Assembly: GCF_001553685.1 (NCBI RefSeq)
Contig: NZ_CP014264.1
Coordinates: 1,558,001 to 1,622,000, forward strand
Origin: Streptococcus sp. oral taxon 431
GTDB lineage: Bacteria; Bacillota; Bacilli; Lactobacillales; Streptococcaceae
Length of the DNA stretch: 64,000 nt
Direction of reading: 5' to 3'
The notes under the pieces are model-generated. The model searched no databases and was not told the origin of the DNA. It was given only the letters and a program-made list of their open reading frames with translations. Of this stretch, positions 25,386 through 32,924 are shown piece after piece. Position numbers and translations under genes: made by a program. How positions within the stretch are numbered: the first letter of the stretch is position 1; each line of letters begins with the position of its first letter.

Positions 25386-26705
25386 TTACAGGTCTTTAGG
25401 TAGATTCATATAAAAGGCTAAGTGGTCTTCATAGCGTTCAAATCGATAGTCAATTTCTTCGTTTTCCAATAAACTTTTAACTACGAATAGTCCCAAGCCA
25501 GCTCCCTTACTTTGTCGACTAGAAACCGTAAAGGATTGTTCAAACTTATCTTGCTCCTCAGGTGTACAGGCGTTCTCAATGAAAACCCAGCCATCTTCTG
25601 TCCCAATTTTTAGATAGCCTCCTTGAACAGAGTGTTTCACAGCATTACTGATAAGATTGGAAAGAATCAGCTTTAGTACCGAAGGATTTAGATAAGTTTG
25701 TTGGTCAGTCAGTTGATTCACAACTGAGATTCCCCTCTCTTTGGCTAATAAATCATAATCCTTTAAGAGAAAATCTGTCATTTCAAGAAGGTTGATTTGT
25801 TCTTTTTTGTCTCGCAATTCTTGCACTGAAGAAAGGGATAAGATTTGCTGAACGTGGTGAGTCAAATCATCCACAATACCCAGAGAAACTCCCAGATAAT
25901 GGTCCCGATCCTTATAGCGTCCTATATTGGCTTTCATATTCTCCAGAAGAATCTTTAGACTAGCTAGAGGTGTTTTCAGTTCGTGGGAAGCACCTCGCAA
26001 AAACTCAACCTTCATCTTTTCCAGCTGGAGGATGGCCTCGTTCTTTTCATGCAAGTCTGCAATGACCGTCAAGAGATGCTGATAAAGGCTATTGATTTGT
26101 TCTTTGAGATCGCCAATTTCATCCTTAGAATCCACGCGCAACCTCACTTCTGCATCCAAATCCATCATCCGTCGAGTCACTCGTTTGATTTCCAAAATAG
26201 GAGCAACAATGGTTCTAGCATAGATAAAGGCGATGAGGAGCGAAATGATGAAAGACGCTAATAAAGTATAAGGCAGAAATTGAAGACTGATGTCTTCTGC
26301 TTCTTTCTGCAAATCCATAGATGCCAAGAATTGCAAGGTCATGGTCTGACCATCCTTAGTTTGAACTTCTCTTTCCTCAATAACCAAGGAAGCTGTCTGT
26401 CGTTGTTTATCAATGGGAAGATTGTCCTTGACTTCCAACTTATCCTGAGTCATCTCTCCCTTAACAGCTCCCTTAATATCACTGCTTTTAGAATAAAGTT
26501 CAAGGACTTCTTGGATAGACTGACTATCCTTTCCTTGGAGGGATTGGGCAATTTCTGTAGACTTTTGCCCGATGCTTTCCTGACGGTGACTGAGATAGGT
26601 CAGAGGAAAGAGAAAATAGATGGCCAAATGCAAACAAATGACCAAGGTAGAAAATACCGAGAAGGTATAGATAAAAATCTTTTTAAATAAACCTGAATGT
26701 CTCAT
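25386..26705 (-). CDS. vncS: Sensor histidine kinase VncS
   Basis: A 439-residue membrane sensor kinase. Order: a helix near residue 9-32, an extracellular sensor of about 120 residues, a second helix (LPYTLLASFIISLLIAFIYA), HAMP, the H-box RGASHELKTPLASLK with the phospho-His, then the HATPase domain (NLISNAVKHSV, GAGLGLFVVKSLL). Length and neighbours match pneumococcal VncS, once linked to vancomycin tolerance (a disputed claim). Its start overlaps the vncR stop by 4 bases. Confidence 0.92.
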   Translation of the reverse strand: MRHSGLFKKIFIYTFSVFSTLVICLHLAIYFLFPLTYLSHRQESIGQKSTEIAQSLQGKDSQSIQEVLELYSKSSDIKGAVKGEMTQDKLEVKDNLPIDKQRQTASLVIEEREVQTKDGQTMTLQFLASMDLQKEAEDISLQFLPYTLLASFIISLLIAFIYARTIVAPILEIKRVTRRMMDLDAEVRLRVDSKDEIGDLKEQINSLYQHLLTVIADLHEKNEAILQLEKMKVEFLRGASHELKTPLASLKILLENMKANIGRYKDRDHYLGVSLGIVDDLTHHVQQILSLSSVQELRDKKEQINLLEMTDFLLKDYDLLAKERGISVVNQLTDQQTYLNPSVLKLILSNLISNAVKHSVQGGYLKIGTEDGWVFIENACTPEEQDKFEQSFTVSSRQSKGAGLGLFVVKSLLENEEIDYRFERYEDHLAFYMNLPKDL

Positions 26706-27358
26706 TTTCTCTCCAATTTATAACCAACATTGCGCACGGTAAAAATACAGTCTAAATCCAATTTTTTCCGTAGTTCCTTGATATAGACATCGATCACTCT
26801 GTCAAAAGGGACCTCATCTGTCATCTTCCATACAGCATCGATAATCTGCGACCGAGTTAAGGCCCGTCCTTCATTTTTAACCAGATAATCTAAAATTTCC
26901 AGTTCTTTTGCATTCACTGCAACTTCTTGACCAGCTACTTTGGCGCTATAACTGTCAAAGTCTACCTCGGTGTCCCTATAGGTAAAAATACGACCAGTAT
27001 CATAATAACGTTTAAAGATGGCATCCACTCGTACTTTTAACAAAGATAGAGAAAAAGGCTTTTCCAAATAACCATCTGCTAATGCAGCAAAGGCACTCAT
27101 CTTATATTCTTCGTCCTGAAAGGCTGTCAACATCAAGACTGGTACTTGACTACTTTTTCGGATTTCTGACAAAACCTCTAAACCATTGAGTTTCGGCATT
27201 TGAATATCTAAGAGAACCAAGGCAACTTGGTGATTGGAAAATTGTTCTAAGGCCTCAAGGCCATCTGCTGCCTGAATGGTTTCATAGCCACAATCCGTCA
27301 AATAATCACTAATTCCCTCGCGAATCATGTCTTCATCTTCTACAATTAGAATTTTCAT
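26702..27358 (-). CDS. vncR: Response regulator VncR (OmpR/PhoB family)
   Basis: A 218-residue regulator. The receiver domain has acidic residues in VEDEDMI, the phospho-Asp in LLDIQMPKLNG and the conserved Lys in YLEKPFSLSLL. The C-terminal winged helix is OmpR-type (LTRSQIIDAVW, VIDVYIKELRKKL, VRNVGYKLE). It forms a two-component system with VncS. OmpR-type regulators bind direct repeats with 10-11 bp spacing; such repeats lie upstream of vex1, a plausible target. Confidence 0.92.
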   Translation of the reverse strand: MKILIVEDEDMIREGISDYLTDCGYETIQAADGLEALEQFSNHQVALVLLDIQMPKLNGLEVLSEIRKSSQVPVLMLTAFQDEEYKMSAFAALADGYLEKPFSLSLLKVRVDAIFKRYYDTGRIFTYRDTEVDFDSYSAKVAGQEVAVNAKELEILDYLVKNEGRALTRSQIIDAVWKMTDEVPFDRVIDVYIKELRKKLDLDCIFTVRNVGYKLERK

Positions 27359-27381
27359 ATAAATCCTTTTCTATCAAAAAT

Positions 27382-27421
27382 GCTACCTATATTATATCTC
27401 ATTTGAGTGAGAATAGGTAGC
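27382..27421 (-). terminator. Terminator after vex3, overlapping the vncR promoter region
   Basis: GCTACCTAT (27382-27390) and ATAGGTAGC (27413-27421) form a 9-bp stem with a T-run on each side (minus: 27376-27380). A TATAAT for vncR (complement of 27391-27396) sits in the loop side, so the same bases end vex3 and may start vncR. Confidence 0.7.
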
Positions 27422-27428
27422 AGGTTTT

Positions 27429-28808
27429 TTATTCACTATCCAACAAGAGTTCTTTTGGTTGTTTAAAGAGGAGATTGCTTGAAGCAAGTGCCATAACTAG
27501 TACCACTAGAACTAATCCAAGTACAAAGATGATAGCAAAGTCAGAAGGTTGAATGGAAATATCCAGACTTGAAAGTGTCTTGCTAAAGCCGTCGACTTCT
27601 GCACCACCACCAAGATTAGAGGCTTGGGCTGCCTTACTAGCCTGCTTAGCCACATCTGATGTGACATTTGCAAGAACAGTATTTCCAATGGCACGAGCTG
27701 TATAGTTGGCTAAGAAGTAAGCTGAAATAAGTGCTGGAATCGCAATCATAACTGCTTCTGTGATAAATTGTCCTAGAATACTTGCTTGTTTTAGACCAAT
27801 TGAAAGGAGAATTCCAACCTCTTTACGACGGGCGTTAATCCATAGTGTCAGTAAGAGAGCAAGTAGAAGAACAGAGAAGCTCAAGCTACCCCAGAAAAGC
27901 AGATTAGCCATCTTGTACATGCCTGAGATAGATTGTTCAAGGGCAGGATAGTTAGATGAACTCTTAATCAAGCTATACATCTTCCAGTTGATGCCGTTGA
28001 TAGACCCTAGTTCTTGCATGACAGTATCTAGGTTCTTATCTCCAGCCACAAAGAAGGTAGCATCTCCATAAATAGCTGTATCTTCTGTATAACCATAGAG
28101 TTGGGCAGCTGTGTGAATATCTGTGATAGCTGTATTCTCATAGAGTTCTTGTGAGTAGGTTACAGCAGATTTGTTATGTCCATCAAAAAGTCCTTTGATC
28201 GTTACCTCTACTGTTTCTTTGGCTCCTTTTTCATTATCTGCATCGTAGATATTGGAGTTCAGTTTGACCTTATCTCCTACCTTCCAGCCATGTTTAGCAG
28301 CCAAATCTTTGTGCATGAGAATCTGGTATTTGTCATCGTTTGTTAAATGCTCACCTTCGACTAGTTTGTAAGAGCCTGACACAAACTTGTCTTCTTTAGA
28401 AGAGTCATTGACTCCTGTTATCATCAAGCTACTTCCAAAACGTTGAGCTCGATCTGCAGTTAGATTTTTCTTGGTTTCAGGCGTTTCAATCAGTTCATAG
28501 CCTGTCAAATCACCGATAGCATTAATCCGTTTGATGTAGGATTCAATAGCCTTATTCTCAGTAATTTTTTTAATATCTTCACCCTTGATATTCCCCGCAC
28601 CACGTGGAGTTCCTTGATTGACCCTGCGGTTGATTTGCATGGAGAAACTATTGGTGATATTTTTAAAGGTTTCTTGAGAAGCCTTGGCTGTCGCACCCTT
28701 GATAGACAAGCCGACCAAACTCAAACTAGCCATCAAGAGAATGATAAGAAAGATCACAATAGACTTAAAGAATTTTCTTGTGACGTAGGCAAATGCGTTG
28801 TGTAACAT
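27429..28808 (-). CDS. vex3: ABC transporter permease Vex3 (FtsX-type)
   Basis: A 459-residue permease with the FtsX/MacB arrangement: a helix at about 15-35, a large extracellular domain, and three helices in the C-terminal third (WGSLSFSVLLLALLLTLWINARRKEVGILLSIGLK is the typical cytoplasmic-coupling region). It pairs with Vex1 and the ATPase Vex2. It starts ATG behind AAAGGAA. The transported substrate is not known with certainty. Confidence 0.9.
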   Translation of the reverse strand: MLHNAFAYVTRKFFKSIVIFLIILLMASLSLVGLSIKGATAKASQETFKNITNSFSMQINRRVNQGTPRGAGNIKGEDIKKITENKAIESYIKRINAIGDLTGYELIETPETKKNLTADRAQRFGSSLMITGVNDSSKEDKFVSGSYKLVEGEHLTNDDKYQILMHKDLAAKHGWKVGDKVKLNSNIYDADNEKGAKETVEVTIKGLFDGHNKSAVTYSQELYENTAITDIHTAAQLYGYTEDTAIYGDATFFVAGDKNLDTVMQELGSINGINWKMYSLIKSSSNYPALEQSISGMYKMANLLFWGSLSFSVLLLALLLTLWINARRKEVGILLSIGLKQASILGQFITEAVMIAIPALISAYFLANYTARAIGNTVLANVTSDVAKQASKAAQASNLGGGAEVDGFSKTLSSLDISIQPSDFAIIFVLGLVLVVLVMALASSNLLFKQPKELLLDSE

Positions 28809-28854
28809 AAGATTCCTTTCTAGATTTACTTCGCTTATATGTTTTTATATTTCT

Positions 28855-28992
28855 TTATTTCCCTTAAATAGTGCGGACGGGAGCAACTTCATTTTAGAAT
28901 TTCATCCCTAATTTTTGAGCCATCTGTCTCAAAAATCCCGTCCTAGATAATAACAAAGTTATTATCTAGGATACCACTATAGCGGGAAATAA
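28855..28992. repeat. MITE-like element with nested inverted repeats
   Basis: A 138-bp intergenic block between vex2 and vex3. Its ends are inverted, TTATTTCCC (28855-28863) and GGGAAATAA (28984-28992), followed inwards by ATAGTG and CACTAT. TA is present at both borders. Inside are three more inverted repeats: GGACGGGA / TCCCGTCC (28875-28882, 28936-28943), TTTTTGAG / CTCAAAAA within it, and a 13-bp perfect palindrome CCTAGATAATAAC / GTTATTATCTAGG with a 3-base loop. It resembles pneumococcal RUP-type elements, but I cannot confirm identity. Confidence 0.65.
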
Positions 28993-29066
28993 CTGTTTAA
29001 GAATCACTTCGTTTATAATTCCTTAATAGTTTACTAAAGCAATTCCAAAAGTTTAAGAAGTAGACT

Positions 29067-29699
29067 CTATTTTTCAGTCAGTTTCTTGTCCTTCAATTCA
29101 AGTGTAATATCTGACGCCTGTGCCACTTCCTTACTGTGGGTCACAACGATCACACACTTGCCTGTTTTCTCAGCGAGAGATTTGAGCAAATCGATGATAT
29201 CCCCAGCAGTCTTAGGATCCAGGTTTCCTGTTGGTTCATCCGCTAAAATCACTGGCGCCTCAGATACCAGACTACGAGCAATGGCAACACGTTGTTGCTG
29301 TCCACCTGATAATTGGAGAACATTCCGCTTGATTTGACTTTCATCTAAACCAAGTTCAAGAAGGGTATCCTTGCTAGCTTTTTTATTAACCAAGCGGATA
29401 TTTTCCAATGGAGAAAGATAATCAATCAGGTTATAGTTTTGGAATACTAGCGAGATATGGTGCATGCGATGATAAGAATATCCTTGTTCACGAATATCCT
29501 TGCCTTTGAATAGGATAGCACCTTCGACTGGGCTATCAAGTCCTGCTAAGAGAGATAAGAGTGTTGACTTCCCAGCTCCTGATTCTCCGATAATACTATA
29601 AAACTTACCAGGTTCAAAATCGTAATTGATTTTATATAATACTGCTTCTGCAGTGTTTTTATAACGATAAGTAAGATCTTGTAATTGTAGTAAAGTCAT
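29067..29699 (-). CDS. vex2: ABC transporter ATP-binding protein Vex2
   Basis: A 210-residue ATPase of the LolD/MacB type. Walker A is GESGAGKST, the signature is [15 protein letters not shown], Walker B is [12 protein letters not shown], and the switch is VVTHS. The ATG at 29699 ([15 protein letters not shown]) is chosen because AAAGGAG is just upstream; the frame upstream of it is non-coding and overlaps vex1. It is 13 bases from the vex1 stop and works with Vex1 and Vex3. Confidence 0.92.
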   Translation of the reverse strand: MTLLQLQDLTYRYKNTAEAVLYKINYDFEPGKFYSIIGESGAGKSTLLSLLAGLDSPVEGAILFKGKDIREQGYSYHRMHHISLVFQNYNLIDYLSPLENIRLVNKKASKDTLLELGLDESQIKRNVLQLSGGQQQRVAIARSLVSEAPVILADEPTGNLDPKTAGDIIDLLKSLAEKTGKCVIVVTHSKEVAQASDITLELKDKKLTEK

Positions 29700-29712
29700 G
29701 ATTTCTCCTTTA

Positions 29713-30990
29713 TTAACTGATGGATGATAAAATTTCTTTCGGTGATTTTCTAAATAAAAATAGGAAACAAAGTGCAACTGACAAGCAGCTGATGATAAGT
29801 AGGAAAATATAAGATTCTCCAAATGATAGAAGACTTGTTGAAAGATTCGTTGCTTTTGCTAGCGTATCTTGTAATGCAGCTTGGTCGCCGCTTGCAAGTA
29901 CAGTCTTCAAGAGATAGGAAGTAATAGCATTCCCAGCTACAAATGCCGGCAAAATAGATGCCAATGAAACTAGGATGACTTCTAGGCAGAATTGGCTAAA
30001 GATTGCTATTTTCCCTTTACCTAGTGCCAATAAAATACCAACCTCGTAGACTCGCTCTCGTAACCAAAGTGACAAGACCAAGATCAGCGCTCCTACACCA
30101 GCAATCATAATGCCATAGAGGAAAATCTGTAGGAAGGTTTGGAAGGTCGAAACTGAATCCTTGATTTGTTCAAAGACCTTATTTTCCTTTTCAACTTGGA
30201 ACCCTTGGTTTCCCAGAGATAGTTTTTCAACCTCTTGAATGATGCCATCCATATCTTTTGGATTTTCGAGATAGAAACGAGCTGCAGTGACTTGATCTTC
30301 CTTATTTCTAAGAAGAGTTTGGCTACTTTCGTAGTCTGTATAGACCATATTTTCACTAAAGTCTGATGATAGACCGGTGAATTTCTCTTGCTTCTGACCT
30401 GAGAAAATACCTACGATTTCATAGTCTAGCATTTGTCCACTATTTTCTTCTACTTGACCAGGATTTAAGCTAATCTTATCTCCTACTTTTAGATTGTTTT
30501 TCTTGGCTAAATCTTCGTGGATTAAGATTTTTTTTCGATCCCCTTTTTCGATATGTCTTCCTTCTTTAAGGGTAAAGGCGGAACTTGTAAAAGAAACATC
30601 CTTGGAAGAGTCTTCTAATGCAATCAAACTGATAAGATTTTTTTCAGCCTCTGTCAAATCATCCCTTTGGATACTTTGTTCTCCAGTTACCACTTCTTTG
30701 TCAGTTAACTTGGCTATTGTTTCTAGTTCAGGTGAAATCCTCTCAAGCCCTTTTATCTGTTTAAGCTCGTCTAGTTGAGACAATTGAAAAGTCTGATCTG
30801 CTTCTATTCTTTTAATAGAAAAAGATGTATTCAATGAGAGATAGAGATTATTTTCTACTGTTTTGTTGGACTTCATAAGCGTCAAACAAGCCGATATTCC
30901 TGCCAATAAGACAAATAGAATCAAGAATAATATGAGACTTCTCAGTCGTTTTCTGCTGACGTAAGCCCAGGCTCTTTGAGTGGGATTCAT
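29713..30990 (-). CDS. vex1: ABC transporter permease Vex1 (FtsX-type)
   Basis: A 425-residue permease with one N-terminal helix (LILFLILFVLLAGISACL), a large outer domain and three C-terminal helices (FLYGIMIAGVGALILVLSLWLRERVYEVGILLALGKG). It resembles Vex3 throughout and forms the heteromeric transporter with it. The ATG at 30990 is placed by GGAGGTGC upstream; the earlier frame to 31065 would cross the promoter. It is the first gene of the vex operon. Confidence 0.9.
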   Translation of the reverse strand: MNPTQRAWAYVSRKRLRSLILFLILFVLLAGISACLTLMKSNKTVENNLYLSLNTSFSIKRIEADQTFQLSQLDELKQIKGLERISPELETIAKLTDKEVVTGEQSIQRDDLTEAEKNLISLIALEDSSKDVSFTSSAFTLKEGRHIEKGDRKKILIHEDLAKKNNLKVGDKISLNPGQVEENSGQMLDYEIVGIFSGQKQEKFTGLSSDFSENMVYTDYESSQTLLRNKEDQVTAARFYLENPKDMDGIIQEVEKLSLGNQGFQVEKENKVFEQIKDSVSTFQTFLQIFLYGIMIAGVGALILVLSLWLRERVYEVGILLALGKGKIAIFSQFCLEVILVSLASILPAFVAGNAITSYLLKTVLASGDQAALQDTLAKATNLSTSLLSFGESYIFLLIISCLSVALCFLFLFRKSPKEILSSIS

Positions 30991-31015
30991 ATAGCACCTC
31001 CATATTTGTAAGACT

Positions 31016-31049
31016 ATTATAATATCCAAATATGAAATGTTTATGAAAT
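31016..31049 (-). promoter_or_regulatory. vex1 promoter with phased direct repeats
   Basis: TATAAT on the minus strand (complement of 31016-31021) lies about 25 bases before the vex1 start. TATGAAAT occurs at 31031 and again at 31042 (given strand), 11 bp apart, covering the -35 area, which is itself weak. This is the typical spacing of OmpR-family half-sites and fits activation by VncR. Confidence 0.6.
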
Positions 31050-31094
31050 CACAAAAAAAGAGCAAAATCTTTGCCCTTGTTTATATAAAAATAA

Positions 31095-31116
31095 AGAGCT
31101 AGCCGAAGCTAACTCT
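31095..31116 (-). terminator. Terminator of tRNA-Leu
   Basis: AGAGCTAGC / GCTAACTCT stem (one G-T wobble) with a CGAA loop, followed by a T-rich run on the minus strand. Confidence 0.75.
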
Positions 31117-31123
31117 TTTCCTA

Positions 31124-31209
31124 TGCGGAGAGAGGGACTTGAACCCTCACGACCTAAAGCGGTCACAGGATCCTTAGTCCTGCGCGTCTGCCAATTCCGC
31201 CATCCCCGC
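31124..31209 (-). tRNA. tRNA-Leu (anticodon AAG)
   Basis: An 86-nt class II tRNA on the minus strand. Acceptor stem GCGGGGA / TCTCCGC with one G-T pair, anticodon stem CAGGA / TCCTG with loop CTAAGGA, a long variable arm (TGACC...GGTCG), and T stem GAGGG / CCCTC. The anticodon is AAG, so A34 may be edited to inosine by TadA. Confidence 0.93.
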
Positions 31210-31289
31210 GTCGATTACTTTACTAGTATATCAACTTTCACAAACTTTGTCAACACTTTTTTCAGATTTTTTCAGTTTTTTTGAATACA

Positions 31290-31865
31290 TTATTCTTTGA
31301 TTTCAATTAGGTTTTCATCAAGGAGTTTCGCTCCTAATGTATTCTTAAAATGTCCAAGTGCAAACTGATGGTTTTCAGGCCAAATGGATGCGACTGCTGG
31401 CTTGACAACTTCTATCTGATACCCAAGATTATAGGCATCGATAGCCGTATGCAATACACAGATATCTGTAAGAACACCTGTTAAGATGACTGTATCCACG
31501 CGACGCTCTCTCAGACGGATATCCAAATCTGTGCCAGAAAAAGCTGAATAGTGACGTTTGTCCATCCAGAAAACACGACTATCCTGGGCCTGTTCCTGAT
31601 AAAATTCAGCTAACTTACCATATAGATTACGCCCGCTAGTCCCAATCAGATTATGAGGGGGAAATAGTTTACTTTCTGGATGAAAGACATCATTTTCCTT
31701 ATGAGCATCAATGGTAAAGAAAATATAATCTCCACGATCAAATGCTAATCTAGTTACCTGATTGATTGCTTCTGATATTGCTTGAGCAGGAGCTCCTGCT
31801 GTCAATTTTCCATGATCCGCTACAAAATCTTCTGTATAGTCAATCGAAATTAAAGCCTTAGCCAT
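31290..31865 (-). CDS. Nicotinamidase/isochorismatase-family cysteine hydrolase
   Basis: A 191-residue cysteine hydrolase of the isochorismatase fold. The catalytic triad is visible: Asp in ISIDYTEDF, Lys in WMDKRHYSAFSGTDLD, and Cys in LTGVLTDICVLHTAIDA. IDAHKENDVFHPESKLFPPH supplies metal-binding residues as in PncA, so nicotinamide deamidation for NAD salvage is plausible and fits pncB and nadE elsewhere in the window. Its ATG overlaps the codY stop (TAATG), so translation is coupled and expression follows codY. The exact amide substrate is inferred. Confidence 0.85.
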   Translation of the reverse strand: MAKALISIDYTEDFVADHGKLTAGAPAQAISEAINQVTRLAFDRGDYIFFTIDAHKENDVFHPESKLFPPHNLIGTSGRNLYGKLAEFYQEQAQDSRVFWMDKRHYSAFSGTDLDIRLRERRVDTVILTGVLTDICVLHTAIDAYNLGYQIEVVKPAVASIWPENHQFALGHFKNTLGAKLLDENLIEIKE

Positions 31866-32653
31866 TAATAGTCCCTCTTTTTCACTTCTTCAAAGATATC
31901 TGGGATCAAGACCTTAAGATAAGTTCCCTTCATCCCCAGTGAACGACTTTCAATAATTCCTGCTGATTCGAGTTTTCGAAGGGCATTGACAATCACAGAA
32001 CGCGTAATACCGATACGGTCTGCAATGACTGACGCAGTTAATTGTCCTTCATTGCCTTTCAATTCACCCAAAATAGCTGATACTGCTCGTAACTCAGAGT
32101 AAGAAAGGGTGTTGACTGCCATCGTTACGGCTGTACGACGACGGATATTTTTCTCGTCTTCTTCACGTTGGAAGTTCAAAAGCTGAATACCAACCACCGT
32201 ACTAGCAATCTCAACAAGAATCAAATCCTCATCTTCGAATTTCTTATCATTACGCCAGATAATCAAAGATCCCAAACGAATCCCAGAAACATGGATTGGA
32301 GCAATGGTTGTCAAACCTTCTGCGAAATCTGCACGACTCTCAACTGGAAAGATGCTTAATTCATGATCTACAGTCAGATTTGCTTCTGTATCGTAAATCA
32401 TATTTGCACCTTGAATATAGTCCTCAGGAAAAATTTTTGATTGGAAAAATTGCTCTACACGATCATTATTAGTCTTGTAGCGCATAAAATATCCTAAAAG
32501 ACGTCCCTTACTATTTAGGATACAAGCGTTGCAATCAATAATATCCGCTAATTGGCGTGTGATGGCATTATATGGAAGATCATCTTGTAATTTCTCCTCC
32601 GAACGCTTCAGGATAGACGTAATTTTTCTCGTTTTTTCTAATAAATGTGCCAT
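31865..32653 (-). CDS. codY: GTP-sensing global regulator CodY
   Basis: A 262-residue protein matching CodY throughout. Residues 1-155 are the GAF domain that senses branched-chain amino acids ([15 protein letters not shown]..., [10 protein letters not shown]). The C-terminal winged helix has [26 protein letters not shown]. CodY represses amino-acid uptake and biosynthesis genes when nutrients are rich, and is reported as essential or nearly so in pneumococcus. It starts ATG behind GAGGTG. A CodY-box-like site adjoins its promoter. Confidence 0.97.
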   Translation of the reverse strand: MAHLLEKTRKITSILKRSEEKLQDDLPYNAITRQLADIIDCNACILNSKGRLLGYFMRYKTNNDRVEQFFQSKIFPEDYIQGANMIYDTEANLTVDHELSIFPVESRADFAEGLTTIAPIHVSGIRLGSLIIWRNDKKFEDEDLILVEIASTVVGIQLLNFQREEDEKNIRRRTAVTMAVNTLSYSELRAVSAILGELKGNEGQLTASVIADRIGITRSVIVNALRKLESAGIIESRSLGMKGTYLKVLIPDIFEEVKKRDY

Positions 32654-32679
32654 TTTTCACCTCGTATTTAATCGCTCCC

Positions 32680-32724
32680 ATTATATCATAAAATGCCCAT
32701 TATTTCAATAATTATCTGAAAATT
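32680..32724 (-). promoter_or_regulatory. codY promoter with adjacent CodY box
   Basis: On the minus strand TTGAAA (complement of 32703-32708), a 17-base spacer, TG-A, and TATAAT (complement of 32680-32685). Immediately upstream AATTATCTGAAAATT (32710-32724) matches the CodY box AATTTTCWGAAAATT at 14 of 15 positions. Autoregulation is inferred. Confidence 0.75.
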
Positions 32725-32785
32725 GTTTATTGAATTGCAATTCATGACTGTTCGAAAATTTTTACTAGTTTTTTAAATTTTCTTA

Positions 32786-32924
32786 TTGACAAGTCCCTAA
32801 ATTTTTGATAATATAATATTACAAGATAACAAATATATAAATCTATTTTCTCGTATGAAACTTTTCTTGACTCTCGGTCTCCTTATATATAAAAGCGTTC
32901 CACCTCAGCGAACCGCTTTTTTAT
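32786..32924 (+). ncRNA. Candidate small RNA with own promoter and terminator
   Basis: TTGACA (32786-32791), a 17-base spacer, TGA and TAATAT (32809-32814) form a plus-strand promoter (TATAAT also occurs at 32812). Transcription would start near 32821. About 95 bases later a hairpin ends it: AAAAGCG-TTC / GAA-CGCTTTT (32891-32920, one bulged base) followed by six T. No gene lies between. The transcript contains CTCCTT in the body and CACCTC in the terminator loop, both complementary to ribosome-binding sites; CACCTC pairs with GAGGTG at the codY start. The hairpin also serves as the convergent cshA terminator. Confidence 0.5.
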
